Origin: Betaproteobacteria bacterium
GTDB lineage: Bacteria > Pseudomonadota > Gammaproteobacteria > Burkholderiales > SG8-39
Direction of reading: 5' to 3'
DNA: 64,000 nucleotides
Assembly: GCA_016195915.1 (NCBI GenBank)
Contig: JACPYS010000049.1
Span: forward strand, 124,001-188,000
Every line of letters begins with the position of its first letter. Within the stretch, counting starts at the first letter, position 1. The translations under genes and the position numbers were made by a program. The notes under the pieces are model-generated. The model was not told the DNA's origin. It saw nothing but the letters and a program-made list of their open reading frames with translations, and ran no database searches. This document shows positions 52,481 to 61,027 of the stretch, piece after piece.

Positions 52481-53158
52481 TCAGTTGCGTGCCGGTACGC
52501 GGTAGGCCTTTGGCAGGAACCACAGATGGTCGTGGTGCTCGACGGCAAGATGGCACGCGATGCAGTACTCGACCCGCTTTGATCCCGTCCCTTTGGTCTC
52601 TCCGAACAGCGTCCCGTCCGCCTGAATCAGCGTGTACTTCCAGTCGCCGCTCGCGTAGTTGAACCCGTCGGGCATCTTTTCCATCACGAACAGTCCGCCC
52701 AGCAAGATCTCGCCTGAACGCGTCATTGAGAGGCTGTCTTTGGCGATGATGGTCCCCCGCGGAAGCTTGCCGGCTTTCTCGAAGCGGCCATAGGCGGCCG
52801 CGCCGATTTCGTTGACGTAGTTATTCAGATAATGATTGCCGTGGGTGGCGGAAAGGTAGGGAGCGGTATTCATGCGGCGCCAACCCTGATAGCTGGCTGC
52901 AGTGGCGTTTCCCGAGCGCGCGTATCCGCCCTGCAGGGCCTGGCGGATGATTGCGTAGATTTCGCCTGCCCGTCGCGGCGACAGTTGCGCTGGATTCACC
53001 AGTCTGAAATGCCGCCGCGGCGCCGCTGGGTCGCCGCTGATGTTGCTCATCTCAATATCGGCGTCCTGGGCGATCACCGGGAGCGGAGCAGCGAACATGA
53101 GCGCGATAACCACGACAGCGCAGCAAATCGTTTGGATACGCAGGTTCGCCGCGCTCAT
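52481..53158 (-). CDS. Cytochrome P460 family protein
   Basis: A 225-residue exported c-type cytochrome from ATG 53158, with a signal peptide ending near 'LPVIAQDA'. The heme motif is 'VEYCIACHLAVEHHDH' (CxxCH), preceded by the P460 fold segments 'YQGWRRMNTAPYLSATHGNH' and 'PRGTIIAKDSLSMTRSGEIL'. Cytochromes P460 oxidise hydroxylamine or act in NO chemistry in some nitrifiers and methanotrophs; the cross-linking Lys cannot be assigned by eye. It lies 32 bases after the Crp/Fnr gene and is probably co-transcribed with it. Confidence 0.84.
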   Translation of the reverse strand: MSAANLRIQTICCAVVVIALMFAAPLPVIAQDADIEMSNISGDPAAPRRHFRLVNPAQLSPRRAGEIYAIIRQALQGGYARSGNATAASYQGWRRMNTAPYLSATHGNHYLNNYVNEIGAAAYGRFEKAGKLPRGTIIAKDSLSMTRSGEILLGGLFVMEKMPDGFNYASGDWKYTLIQADGTLFGETKGTGSKRVEYCIACHLAVEHHDHLWFLPKAYRVPARN

Positions 53159-53190
53159 ATCAACGTATCCCCCGGCCCGCCCGCGAAGCC

Positions 53191-54126
53191 TTATGCAAGC
53201 CGATGCATGGGTAACCGCAGATCGGATCTGCGCGCCCCCAATCCCTCCGGAGAACTGGGCCTGATCGCGCGCGGAATCCCCACATCGGATCGCGCGCCCG
53301 CGAGGGCGGCGACGGGATCGACGCCTGCAGCCGGACCGTACGCTTTGCGGATTGCGCCATAGCACTCGCAACTGCGCGCTTCGAGCTCTGCGCGGTGGAG
53401 GATCGCGAGGCTTCGATATCCGGTCCGGACCAATCCGTCCTTGCGCAGGCGGCGTACGGCGATGGTCACCCCTTCACGCCGCCCACCGAGGAGGCCCGCG
53501 ACGTTCTCGTGGGTAAAGTCGAGTCTATCGGTTCCCGACCGCTCGCGCATGAGCAGAAGCCAGGTACAAAACTGCTGCTCTATCGTGTGCACCCTGTGGC
53601 AGATCGAGCGCTGGACCACCTGGGCGTAGAGCGCGCCGTAAAACTGAAGCAAGCTCGAGCGGAACCGGGTGTACTGCCTGAACGGGTCCATCAGTAACTG
53701 CACCGGCGATCTCAGTGCGCGGCCGGGTCGCACCACCACAGCACGGCCAGGCATGCGGCCGTTCTCGAGAAGCGCTTCGATTCCCAGGAGCCCTTCGCGT
53801 CCGACCATTCCGAATTCGACCGATGCGCCCTCGAGCGTCGCGCACTGCAGAGAAATCACGCAGTCCTGCGGGAAGTACGCATGGCTTGCGGGATCGCCGC
53901 TCTCGAAGATGACGGCGTCCGCTGCCAACTCCATCGGCTCGAGCTCGAGAGCAATCCGCGAGTACACATCTCGCGGCAGCGTTTCCAGTAGCTGATTCTT
54001 CAGCAGCAACGGGTTCGTCACGTCGCTCGGACGGAATTCCAGCAACTGTGTCCTCGCATCGCGCGGTTCGGCGAACGCACGCTGCCGCTCGGCGGATATG
54101 GTTTGGGTTTGAACGCTCATGAGCAT
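53191..54126 (-). CDS. Crp/Fnr-family transcription regulator
   Basis: A 311-residue regulator with an N-terminal cyclic-nucleotide-binding-fold domain ('ESGDPASHAYFPQDCVISLQ', 'VEFGMVGREGLLGIEALLEN') and a C-terminal winged HTH ('LDFTHENVAGLLGGRREGVT', 'RRLRKDGLVRTGYRSLAILH'). The Cys cluster of Fnr is absent. The last 55 residues beyond the HTH are not conserved. Two ATGs compete (54126 and 54120). A TGTAAG-type promoter would start transcription close to the second, suggesting a leaderless start there. Confidence 0.85.
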   Translation of the reverse strand: MLMSVQTQTISAERQRAFAEPRDARTQLLEFRPSDVTNPLLLKNQLLETLPRDVYSRIALELEPMELAADAVIFESGDPASHAYFPQDCVISLQCATLEGASVEFGMVGREGLLGIEALLENGRMPGRAVVVRPGRALRSPVQLLMDPFRQYTRFRSSLLQFYGALYAQVVQRSICHRVHTIEQQFCTWLLLMRERSGTDRLDFTHENVAGLLGGRREGVTIAVRRLRKDGLVRTGYRSLAILHRAELEARSCECYGAIRKAYGPAAGVDPVAALAGARSDVGIPRAIRPSSPEGLGARRSDLRLPMHRLA

Positions 54127-54155
54127 AAGACCGGCGCAACCGCGAATCGCTTACA
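54124..54155 (-). promoter_or_regulatory. Putative ECF promoter (TGTAAG motif) upstream of Crp/Fnr gene
   Basis: Leftward TGTAAG (54155-54150), 18-base spacer, GTCTTATG (54131-54124). The -10 part overlaps the first possible ATG of the regulator, so translation would have to start at 54120 or beyond. Confidence 0.5.
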
Positions 54156-54338
54156 ACGAACCGAAAACAAATCCGTGCTGATTTGGTCTGTGGCGCGAAA
54201 GTAACATCTCGTATGCGTTGGTGCGAATTCGCACAGACATCTCCCGGACGCGTGCTCAAAGATGCGCCCGCACTCTCGTCTATCGAGCGCATTGAAAAAG
54301 CGAACTCTCATCAACTTGAATCGGGAATAGGTGACCAA

Positions 54339-55553
54339 ATGCAAAGCACGAAAATTGGAAAACGAAATGTCGTCACCGCCGCCGTCGCGAGCGTATTTCT
54401 CGCAGCGCCGACGACGCTCCTCGCGCAGTCGAGCGTGACAATCAGCGGCAGGTTTACCGCGGAGCTCTCCAGCATCAAAATCAATAACGGCAATGCCACC
54501 CGGGTGGGCAGAACCAACGAAACCGCGCTGTCGGACAACACCTCGTACATCAGATTCAACGTGGTCGAGGATCTGGGCGGCGGCCTTCAGGCGATCGGCC
54601 AGGTCGAGACGCGCAACCAGCTCGATACGGGATCGTTGGCGGCGACCGGCACCACTTACGTCGGATTGAGCAGCAAGAGCTGGGGATCTCTGAGGTTGGG
54701 CCGCGAAAATCTGCATTACTTCCACCGCGAAAGCGACATGTTCGCGAAAGGCGGTTCGCTCAGAGGCGACAGCATCGGCATCCTCGCGTATGCGAACGGC
54801 GGCGCCACCGTGATTGCCAATGGCACCCGTACGCCGAATACCATCGTGTGGGTGTCGCCGGACTGGAGCGGGTTCACCCTTAATGTGGGCCATTCGACCA
54901 ACCCCGGGAATTCTCCCACCGAAGCCGATGTCGGTTCGCCGGTGCGCAAAGGCCGGGCGTGGAATCTGAACCCGAACTACAAGGGCTCGAACTTCGAGGT
55001 GGGCTACAGCTACTGGGACGGGAAATCGGACGGAGCGTTCGCCGGCCTTGGCGCCCCGGCCCTGCTGGCGGGAGCGCAGTTTGGTATCCCCGCAGGTCTT
55101 AACCAGCGCAGCCATCGCTATTACGGTTCCTACAAATGGGGCGGGTTCAAGGCCGGCCTGGCGATCGACGATTCGAGGATACGTACGGTCACCGCCTTGG
55201 CGACGACCGAGATCAGCGACCGCACGGCATGGTCGGTTCCGCTGGAGTACACGACCGGCCCCCACAGTGTCTACGCCGAATTCAGCCAGGCGAAACGGGA
55301 CAAGGCCGCCCCGTTCTCGGGCCTCGACACGAAAGCCAACTTGTTCAGCCTGACTTACGTGTACAGCCTGTCCAAGCGCACCGCGGTGGGCGTGAACTAC
55401 GCGAGATTGAACAACGGCAGCGCCGCGTTCTACAATCTGTACACGTCGCGCGTCGGCACGACGGATCCCCTGGGCGTCGCGTCGACGGGAGCGAATCCGA
55501 ACAAGGGTGAAGATCCGCGCATCGTCGGGCTGTCGGTGTCGCACTATTTCTAG
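54339..55553 (+). CDS. Burkholderiales-type general porin
   Basis: A 404-residue outer-membrane beta-barrel from ATG 54339. A signal peptide ends at 'PTTLLAQSS' and is followed by 'VTISGRFTAELSSIKI', the typical first strand of OmpC-like porins. 'SRSWGSLRLGRE'-like strand, loop 3 region and the C-terminal strand ending 'GLSVSHYF' with terminal Phe (needed for Bam insertion) are present. It forms a trimeric channel for small solutes. The long 5' region of about 200 bases lies between it and the divergent Crp/Fnr gene. A strong terminator follows. Confidence 0.92.
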   Translation: MQSTKIGKRNVVTAAVASVFLAAPTTLLAQSSVTISGRFTAELSSIKINNGNATRVGRTNETALSDNTSYIRFNVVEDLGGGLQAIGQVETRNQLDTGSLAATGTTYVGLSSKSWGSLRLGRENLHYFHRESDMFAKGGSLRGDSIGILAYANGGATVIANGTRTPNTIVWVSPDWSGFTLNVGHSTNPGNSPTEADVGSPVRKGRAWNLNPNYKGSNFEVGYSYWDGKSDGAFAGLGAPALLAGAQFGIPAGLNQRSHRYYGSYKWGGFKAGLAIDDSRIRTVTALATTEISDRTAWSVPLEYTTGPHSVYAEFSQAKRDKAAPFSGLDTKANLFSLTYVYSLSKRTAVGVNYARLNNGSAAFYNLYTSRVGTTDPLGVASTGANPNKGEDPRIVGLSVSHYF

Positions 55554-55595
55554 AGGCTCGAGCGCACCTAGATGAAGAGACCGCGGTCCGCACCA

Positions 55596-55621
55596 CGCCC
55601 GGCGGTAACGCCGGGCGTTTT
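55596..55621 (+). terminator. Rho-independent terminator after porin
   Basis: Perfect 9-bp stem CGCCCGGCG/CGCCGGGCG with a GTAA loop (55596-55617), followed by TTTT. Confidence 0.88.
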
Positions 55622-55629
55622 CTGAGGAG

Positions 55630-56082
55630 TTGTGGTTGATCGATGAGTCCCGTACCGCAACGTGGGAGATCTCCGACGAATTTTGGTCGCGCGTCGAGCC
55701 ATTGTTGCCGCCGGCGCCAGGGAGAGACGAGACGCGGCGATACGCGGGGGGAGCGGGCAGGGGTCGAAAGCGCAAGGATCCGCGAACGGTATTCACGGCG
55801 ATCGTGTACGTCCTGCGCACGGGTTGCCAATGGAAAGCGTTGCCGGCGGAGCGTTTCGGTAGCGCCAGCGCGATCCACAAACGATTTCTCGAATGGGAGA
55901 AGGCGGGAGTGTTCGTCCGACTCGGGCAGGCTGGTCTGGCCGAGTACGACGATTTGCTTTCGCAAGGCGCGGGGCGGGACAAGTATTATTCTGGGATAAG
56001 TCCTCAGCCGTTTCGCCGGCTTCGGGCCGCCCGGGTCTACCGCTTTCGGTATCCAGACGCCAGGAAACGCTCACCCGTGTAA
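55630..56082 (+). pseudogene. IS5-family transposase, N-terminal fragment
   Basis: From TTG 55630 the frame reads 'TWEISDEFWSRVEPLLPP', 'KRKDPRTVFTAIVYVLRTGC', 'QWKALPAERFGSASAIHKRF' and 'GLAEYDDLLSQGAG': the DUF4096 N-terminal domain of IS5-type transposases. The homology stops near 55975, and the DDE catalytic domain is absent. The rest of the frame runs into the repeated promoter element. No terminal inverted repeats were identified. Confidence 0.8.
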
Positions 56083-56199
56083 GTTCCAGTCGCTTCGCGC
56101 GGTCCTATTCGTCAAGAGCGCTCTCCATGTGCCGCAACCGCACCTTGATCGCGCGCGCGGTGTCGCCCTCGAACGTCAACCGATAGGAGATTCGCAATG
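56050..56199 (+). repeat. Dispersed promoter-leader repeat, copy 1
   Basis: About 150 bases similar to 62378-62520. Both contain GAAACGCTCAC, a TGTAAG promoter motif, GGTCCTATT, then TCGAACGTCAA and GGAGATTC next to a start codon followed by GCGAAA/CCGAAA. The copies lead into different short reading frames. Confidence 0.75.
56078..56109 (+). promoter_or_regulatory. Putative ECF promoter (TGTAAG motif) upstream of small lipoprotein
   Basis: TGTAAG (56078-56083), 18-base spacer, GTCCTATT (56102-56109), about 88 bases before the lipoprotein ATG. Confidence 0.55.
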
Positions 56200-56343
56200 A
56201 GCGAAATAATGTCGAAGATCGCCGCAGTGCTACTGATTGGCTCGGCTCTCGCGGGATGCGCGGCGACGGGCCCGTACTCATCGGACCGTAACTACGGTTT
56301 AACGGGTGAACTCAGGCCTATTGCCGGGGAAGAAAAGAAATAA
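56197..56343 (+). CDS. Small lipoprotein, 48 residues
   Basis: ATG 56197 follows a TAGGAGA site. The signal 'KIAAVLLIGSALAGCAATG' has a clear lipobox (LAGC), so the mature peptide of about 28 residues would be lipidated. Mature part: 'PYSSDRNYGLTGELRPIAG' and a charged end 'EEKK'. I do not recognise the family. It resembles entericidin-size lipoproteins, and sits under a TGTAAG-type promoter. Confidence 0.7.
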   Translation: MSEIMSKIAAVLLIGSALAGCAATGPYSSDRNYGLTGELRPIAGEEKK

Positions 56344-56400
56344 TAGGTACCGGAGACGGCCCGTTAATTAGCGGACCCGCGGCTGCGGCAACGGCTCGCA

Positions 56401-56565
56401 ATGCGCGCCCGCTGCGGCAGCAATACCGGCAAGCTTGTCTCCGGCGCGGTCGGCGCGAAGGACAGCAGGCTTCTGTACGCAGGACACGCGTTTTCGTTTG
56501 AGCGTGTGGGAGAGGTCGTGGTTCGCGGTCCCAGCGAGCCGACGACAGTCGCTGGCGCGCGGGCT
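56401..56565 (+). pseudogene. C-terminal remnant of a class III cyclase with internal deletion
   Basis: Reads 'MRARCGSNTGKLVSGAVGAK' and 'HAFSFERVGEVVVRG'. These match two separate parts of the intact cyclase at 61028 ('MRTRCGINTGEVVSGAVGAK' and 'HAFSFERAGEVIVRG'). The roughly 35 residues between them, including 'GDEVNVAARLEQL', are deleted, so catalysis is impossible. Confidence 0.75.
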
Positions 56566-56654
56566 CGTCATGGGTCTGCTGGGTGTTGCCGCCACCTTCC
56601 TCGGCTCCGCATTCTTCGGATTCCAGCGTGTTGTATGGCTCGTTTTCGGCGTCG

Positions 56655-56921
56655 CTTATGCTTGGTCTTCTCGGCACCGCTGCGGCCGGGGGCGCTTCGG
56701 GCAGCGGGCTCGCGTCAGGCTTCGTTTCGCTCGCGCTGTTCGGCTTCGCGCTGTCGGCGCCGTTCGTCGCGGCGGTCCCGATTCCGCGCGCCGATCGCGC
56801 GCTCGACTGGCTGGCCGGCTCGGGACGCAGCGCGCCGGTGTGGACCGGCCTCGTGCTGATGGCACTCGGCGTGTGGTCGGCGTGGTTCGGACTCGTTGTT
56901 TCGATCGAACCACCGCGCTGA
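56655..56921 (+). pseudogene. C-terminal fragment of a CcdA/DsbD-type membrane protein
   Basis: The frame 'LGLLGTAAAGGASGSGLASG', 'FVSLALFGFALSAPFVAAV', 'RSAPVWTGLVLMALGVWSAW' looks like the last helices of a CcdA-type thiol transporter. The N-terminal half with its redox Cys is missing, and the sequence before it belongs to the cyclase remnant. An intact CcdA-type gene is at 57476. Confidence 0.6.
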
Positions 56922-57081
56922 GCGGCGCCGCGATCGTCCGTGCTCCGCGCATCAGCGCGCCGGTGGAACTTCTGCCGGGAACGACGGTCGCACCCTCTGC
57001 GCTCGAGCAGGTGGTCAAGCGGCTGCAGAGCGGTTGGGTCTACGTGCGAGCTTGAGTCATTTGAGGAAAAGGAAAATTCCG

Positions 57082-57462
57082 ATGAAACTGATTACCGTTC
57101 TTGCCGCAATCGTTCTTTCGCTTGCCGCCTCCGTCGCGTCCGCTCTCGAGATCAAGTCTTACTCACCCGAGCTGCTGGCCACGGCCCAGGCCGCGGGCAA
57201 GCCGGTCGCGTTGCATTTCCACGCGGACTGGTGTCCGACCTGCCGCGCGCAGGAGGACGTCTTCAACACCCTGGAATCGGACCGCGGGTTCGCCATGACC
57301 CTGCTGGTGGCCGACTACGACAAGGAGCGCGAGCTGAAGCGAAAGCTGAACGTCCGCTCCCAGTCGACGCTGATCGTGTACCGCGGCAAGATCGAAAAGG
57401 CCCGCCTCGCGGGCGAAACGTCCGCGGAGAAGCTCAAGGCGGCGCTGCGTTCGGCGCTGTAA
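57082..57462 (+). CDS. Exported thioredoxin-family protein
   Basis: A 126-residue exported thioredoxin fold. The signal peptide ends near 'ASVASALE', and the active site is 'ALHFHADWCPTCRAQEDVFN' (CPTC). 'LNVRSQSTLIVYRGKIEKAR' contains a Ser in place of the usual cis-Pro neighbour. AAAAGGAAAA precedes ATG. It is the first gene of a three-gene reducing system with CcdA and a DUF255-DsbD-alpha protein, and should receive electrons from CcdA in the periplasm. Confidence 0.88.
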   Translation: MKLITVLAAIVLSLAASVASALEIKSYSPELLATAQAAGKPVALHFHADWCPTCRAQEDVFNTLESDRGFAMTLLVADYDKERELKRKLNVRSQSTLIVYRGKIEKARLAGETSAEKLKAALRSAL

Positions 57463-57475
57463 GAAAGAAGCGCAC

Positions 57476-58210
57476 GTGGAGTCCTCGCTCTCGCTCGCGC
57501 AACTCGGGCTGAGTCTCGCGGCCGGCAGCCTGACCACGCTCTCGCCGTGCGTTTTCCCGCTCCTGCCGCTGGTGGTGGGCGGCGCGGTGCAGGCCAACCC
57601 CTGGTCGCCGGTGGCGATGGGCGCGGGCATGGCCGCCTCGTTCGCGCTGATCGGGATGGTGCTCGGGGCGTTCGGCGCGGCGCTCGGAATCGACGGTGAT
57701 ACGGTGCGGATTGGCGGCGCCTGGATGCTCATCGCCTTCTCGGTGGTGATGTTGGTGCCGCGGTTCAGCGCCCGCTTTACCACGTGGATGACGCCAATCG
57801 CATCATCCGCGAACGCGGTCTCGGCGCGCCTGGACCGCGGCTCGATTGCGGGTGCGCTGGCGCTGGGCGGCGTGCTCGGGCTGGTGTGGAGCCCCTGTTC
57901 CGGCCCGTTGCTCGGTGCTGCGCTGACGCTCGTCGCGACCGAGGGCGGGGCCGGGAACGGAGCGCTAGTGCTCGGGCTGTTCGGGATCGGCGCAGCGGTT
58001 CCGCTGGTGGCGGTGGCGTACGCTTCGCGCCGCGGGTTCGCCGTCGCCCGTACCTGGGTGCTCGATCACATCGCGGGCATCAAGAGCGCATTCGGCGTGC
58101 TGATCGGCGCGCTGGGCGTGGCGATCCTTACTGGCGGCGATAAATGGCTCGAAGCGAGGATCGTCGATATTCTGCCGGACGCGTGGGTAACGCTGACTAC
58201 CCGCTTCTGA
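57476..58210 (+). CDS. CcdA/DsbD-type transmembrane thiol-disulfide transporter
   Basis: A 244-residue membrane protein with six to seven helices from GTG 57476. The redox cysteines are in '[20 protein letters not shown]' (first helix) and '[20 protein letters not shown]' (fourth), the hallmark of CcdA/DsbD-beta. It moves electrons from cytoplasmic thioredoxin to periplasmic partners. The end overlaps the next gene by 67 bases. Confidence 0.9.
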   Translation: MESSLSLAQLGLSLAAGSLTTLSPCVFPLLPLVVGGAVQANPWSPVAMGAGMAASFALIGMVLGAFGAALGIDGDTVRIGGAWMLIAFSVVMLVPRFSARFTTWMTPIASSANAVSARLDRGSIAGALALGGVLGLVWSPCSGPLLGAALTLVATEGGAGNGALVLGLFGIGAAVPLVAVAYASRRGFAVARTWVLDHIAGIKSAFGVLIGALGVAILTGGDKWLEARIVDILPDAWVTLTTRF

Positions 58211-60561
58211 ACATCGCGCGGCTGGTCGTCGCGATCATCGCGCTGTCCGGGTCCGGCGTGGCGCCCGGCGCCGGCCCGGATTCGGTGCGCGCGGGCGGTC
58301 CCAACCGTCTCATTGACTCGGGTTCGCCCTACCTGCTGCAGCATGCGCATAACCCCGTGGATTGGTACCCGTGGGGCGATGAAGCGCTGCAACGCGCGAA
58401 GCGCGAGAACAAGCCGATCTTCCTTTCGGTCGGCTACAGCTCGTGCTACTGGTGCCACGTCGCGAACCGGACCCTTTACTCGAACCCCGAGATCGCGGCG
58501 CTGATGAACCAGTGGTTCGTGAACGTCAAGGTGGATCGCGAGCAGCGCCCCGACATCGACGCCATCTACATGCGCGCCACGCAGCTCACCACCGGGCGCG
58601 GGGGGTGGCCGAACAACGTCTTCCTCACTCCGGAGGCAAAGCCATTTTTCGGCGGCAGCTACTTCCCGCCCGCCGATGACGACTTCGGCCGTCCGGGTTT
58701 CGTCACGATCCTGCGTGCCATCCACGAAACCTGGGAAGCCCGCGGCGACGAAATCCGCGCCCAAGCGGATCGGCTGCTTGCGGCGATGGGGAGCACATTG
58801 GACGCAGGCCGGACCGGGTCGGACATCGTGCGTCCCCAAGCGTGGTTGCGAGGAGCGAAACGCCAGGCAATGGATCGTTTCGACGCTGCGCACGGCGGCT
58901 TTCCCTTCGCGGGGAGCGAGTCGCAGTTTCCGCAGGAGCCGCTGCTCGGGATGTTGGCCGCCGCGCAACGTACCAGCCCCGACCCGGGGGCGCACGCCAA
59001 GCTCACCGCGACGCTCGATGCGATCGCGCTCGGAGCGCTGCACGATCACGTCGGAGGCGGGTTCCACCGCTACAGTGTCGATCGCGCCTGGTCGGTTCCG
59101 CACTTCGAGAAAATGCTCTACAACAACGCACAGTTGCTCAAGCTGTACGCGGACGCCTGGCGCGTGACGCGCAAGCCGCTCTACCGGCAGGTGGCGACCG
59201 ACACCGCCCAATACCTCGAGCAGCGCGTGAGCGCGCCGGACGGCGGTTTTTATACCGCCGAGGATGCCGAGGTCGGCGGGCATGAAGGCGCGAGCTATCT
59301 ATTGAGCCGGGCCGAGATCGAGGCCGCACTCGGCGCTGAAGGCGCGAAGCGGCTGCTCGAGCGTTACAGTCTTACCCCGCTCCCGGCGCCGCGCGCGTCG
59401 GCGTTCGCGCAGGAGGACGAACGCGGCGTCCTCCGGCCGCGTCTGCTGCCGGCTTCTGCGGCACGGCTCGCCGACATCCTTTCGCGGACCGCGCCGCTGC
59501 GCGCGCGGCTGCTCGACGCGCGCAACTCGCGGCCCCAGCCGGCGCGGGACGAAAAGATGATCGTCGCCCTGAACGGCCTCACCATCGAGGCGCTCGCGAC
59601 CGCCGGCCGTTCGCTCGGCGAGCCCGGGTATGTGCGGCTTGCGCAGCGCGCCGCGGATCGGCTCTGGGCGCTTGCCTACGATCCGCGCACACGCAGCTTG
59701 CGGCACGAGGTCTTTCGCGGGCGCGCGCAAGGCGAGGCGTTTCTCGACGACTACGCCCTGCTCGCCGCAGGCTTTCTCGCGCTCGCCGATGCGACCCGCG
59801 ATCGCGCCTGGCGCGAACGCGCCGCGCAGCTTGCCGACGACATGCTCAGGCGATTCGCGCGCGAGGACGGCAGCCTCTCGACCGCGCCCGCGGATAGCGC
59901 GCTGGTGATGGCCCCCGTCGACAGCGGCGACAGCGCCTATCCGTCGGGGACGTCTGCCGCGGTCGCGCTGCTCCTGCGGTTGCGCGCCGCCGGTGGTCCG
60001 GAGCGCTATCGCGCGGCGGCGACGCTGGTCATGACGAGCGTTCGCGCACGCGTCGACGCGCAGCCTGACGCCTGGCCGATACTCGTTGCAGCGGCCGCGT
60101 TGACGCCGAATCCCGGCGTGGCGCCAGTTCCGAAGGTGCTACCAGTCCAGGTCGCAGCGGCCGCCGCTGGGTTTCCCGATACCGCCGCGCACGTCAAGGT
60201 CACAGCGCGCGTGCGCAGCGCACTGGAGCGCGACGAAATCGTTGTCACGGTGAAAATCGCCGCCGGCTATCACGTAAACGCGAACCCGGCGTCGTTCGAT
60301 TACCTCATCCCCACCGCCGTGTCCTTCGACGGCTTGGCCCCCTCACGCATCGTCTATCCGGCGCCGAAAATGATTCACCAGGCGTTCGCGCGCGCGGGAA
60401 TCAAGGTATACGAGGGGAACGTGGCGGTCGTCGCCCAGGTGCCGAAGGGCTCGCTCGCACGTAGCAAGGCTCTTACGGGCGCCGTGAGCGCACAGGCCTG
60501 CAACGACGAAGTGTGCCTGCCGCCAGCGAAGCTGCCGCTGCACGTGCGCGCTACCCGATGA
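58144..60561 (+). CDS. DUF255 thioredoxin-domain protein fused to DsbD-alpha domain
   Basis: An 805-residue protein; GTG 58183 is an alternative start giving a cleaner signal peptide ('[17 protein letters not shown]'). Residues 55-220 are the DUF255 thioredoxin domain ('[20 protein letters not shown]', '[18 protein letters not shown]'). Residues 230-650 form the (alpha/alpha)6 barrel of the YyaL/SPATA20 type ('[20 protein letters not shown]'). Residues 680-805 are a DsbD N-terminal-like domain ('[20 protein letters not shown]', '[18 protein letters not shown]'; two Cys). The last domain is normally part of DsbD; here the DsbD functions appear split over three genes. Confidence 0.87.
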   Translation: MARSEDRRYSAGRVGNADYPLLNIARLVVAIIALSGSGVAPGAGPDSVRAGGPNRLIDSGSPYLLQHAHNPVDWYPWGDEALQRAKRENKPIFLSVGYSSCYWCHVANRTLYSNPEIAALMNQWFVNVKVDREQRPDIDAIYMRATQLTTGRGGWPNNVFLTPEAKPFFGGSYFPPADDDFGRPGFVTILRAIHETWEARGDEIRAQADRLLAAMGSTLDAGRTGSDIVRPQAWLRGAKRQAMDRFDAAHGGFPFAGSESQFPQEPLLGMLAAAQRTSPDPGAHAKLTATLDAIALGALHDHVGGGFHRYSVDRAWSVPHFEKMLYNNAQLLKLYADAWRVTRKPLYRQVATDTAQYLEQRVSAPDGGFYTAEDAEVGGHEGASYLLSRAEIEAALGAEGAKRLLERYSLTPLPAPRASAFAQEDERGVLRPRLLPASAARLADILSRTAPLRARLLDARNSRPQPARDEKMIVALNGLTIEALATAGRSLGEPGYVRLAQRAADRLWALAYDPRTRSLRHEVFRGRAQGEAFLDDYALLAAGFLALADATRDRAWRERAAQLADDMLRRFAREDGSLSTAPADSALVMAPVDSGDSAYPSGTSAAVALLLRLRAAGGPERYRAAATLVMTSVRARVDAQPDAWPILVAAAALTPNPGVAPVPKVLPVQVAAAAAGFPDTAAHVKVTARVRSALERDEIVVTVKIAAGYHVNANPASFDYLIPTAVSFDGLAPSRIVYPAPKMIHQAFARAGIKVYEGNVAVVAQVPKGSLARSKALTGAVSAQACNDEVCLPPAKLPLHVRATR

Positions 60562-60629
60562 ACGCCCGGACGGTGTTCACCGCATTGTTCCTTAGCATTT
60601 CTGCGCCTCGTGCAATCGCGTGCGGCTAA
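60558..60629 (+). pseudogene. Start of a lost downstream gene, cut by moaA fragment
   Basis: ATG 60558 overlaps the preceding stop (ATGA), as a coupled fourth gene would. The frame begins like a signal peptide, '[16 protein letters not shown]', then runs into moaA-derived sequence and stops after 23 codons. The original product, perhaps another exported thiol protein, is gone. Confidence 0.55.
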
Positions 60630-60840
60630 GCGCAGACGGCAGCTTGCTGCTATGCCTCGGCAACGAGCAAGGTACCGACCTGCGGGCGCTTCTCAGGGCT
60701 GGGCGAGGCGAAAGCGACCTGTGCGCCGCGATCAGCGAAGCGATCCGCGCCAAGCCCTGGATGCACGAGTTCGGCGCCAAGCCACGCAAGGTAACGCGCA
60801 TCACGGCGCAAACCGGCGGCTGGAACGGCGCTCGACTCGC
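60599..60840 (+). pseudogene. 3' fragment of moaA (GTP 3',8-cyclase)
   Basis: From 60599 the frame reads 'FCASCNRVRLSADGSLLLCL', 'GNEQGTDLRALLRAG', 'ISEAIRAKPWMHEFG'. This is the C-terminal part of MoaA with the three cysteines of its second Fe-S cluster. The radical-SAM N-terminal two thirds are absent. The 190 bases after it (60841-61027) hold no gene that I recognise, only the promoter of the cyclase. Confidence 0.75.
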
Positions 60841-60965
60841 TTCCACCGCAGCAGGATCGGCCCGAGCACGGCACTGACCGCAACTCGAAGCAGCACGCGA
60901 GTACCTATTACACGACGGCCATGACCGGCCAGGATGATCGTCGCGCGCCAGAGGCCGCTGCTCCT

Positions 60966-60999
60966 TGTAAGTTTTCACGCGTCGCGCGTGTCTTCTAAT
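60966..60999 (+). promoter_or_regulatory. Putative ECF promoter (TGTAAG motif) upstream of cyclase
   Basis: TGTAAG (60966-60971), 18-base spacer containing the palindrome CACGCGTCGCGCGTG, then GTCTTCTAAT (60990-60999), about 28 bases before the cyclase GTG. Confidence 0.55.
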
Positions 61000-61027
61000 A
61001 GATCAGTTCTCTTGATGAGGCGCACAG

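Noticed and set aside
55630-56082. Active insertion sequence
   Set aside because: Only the N-terminal transposase domain is present, with no DDE domain and no recognised terminal inverted repeats.
57463-57490. Another TGTAAG-N17-GTCC promoter motif
   Set aside because: It is formed by the thioredoxin stop codon and the start of ccdA inside a tight operon, and the -10 part lacks the TAT; most likely chance.
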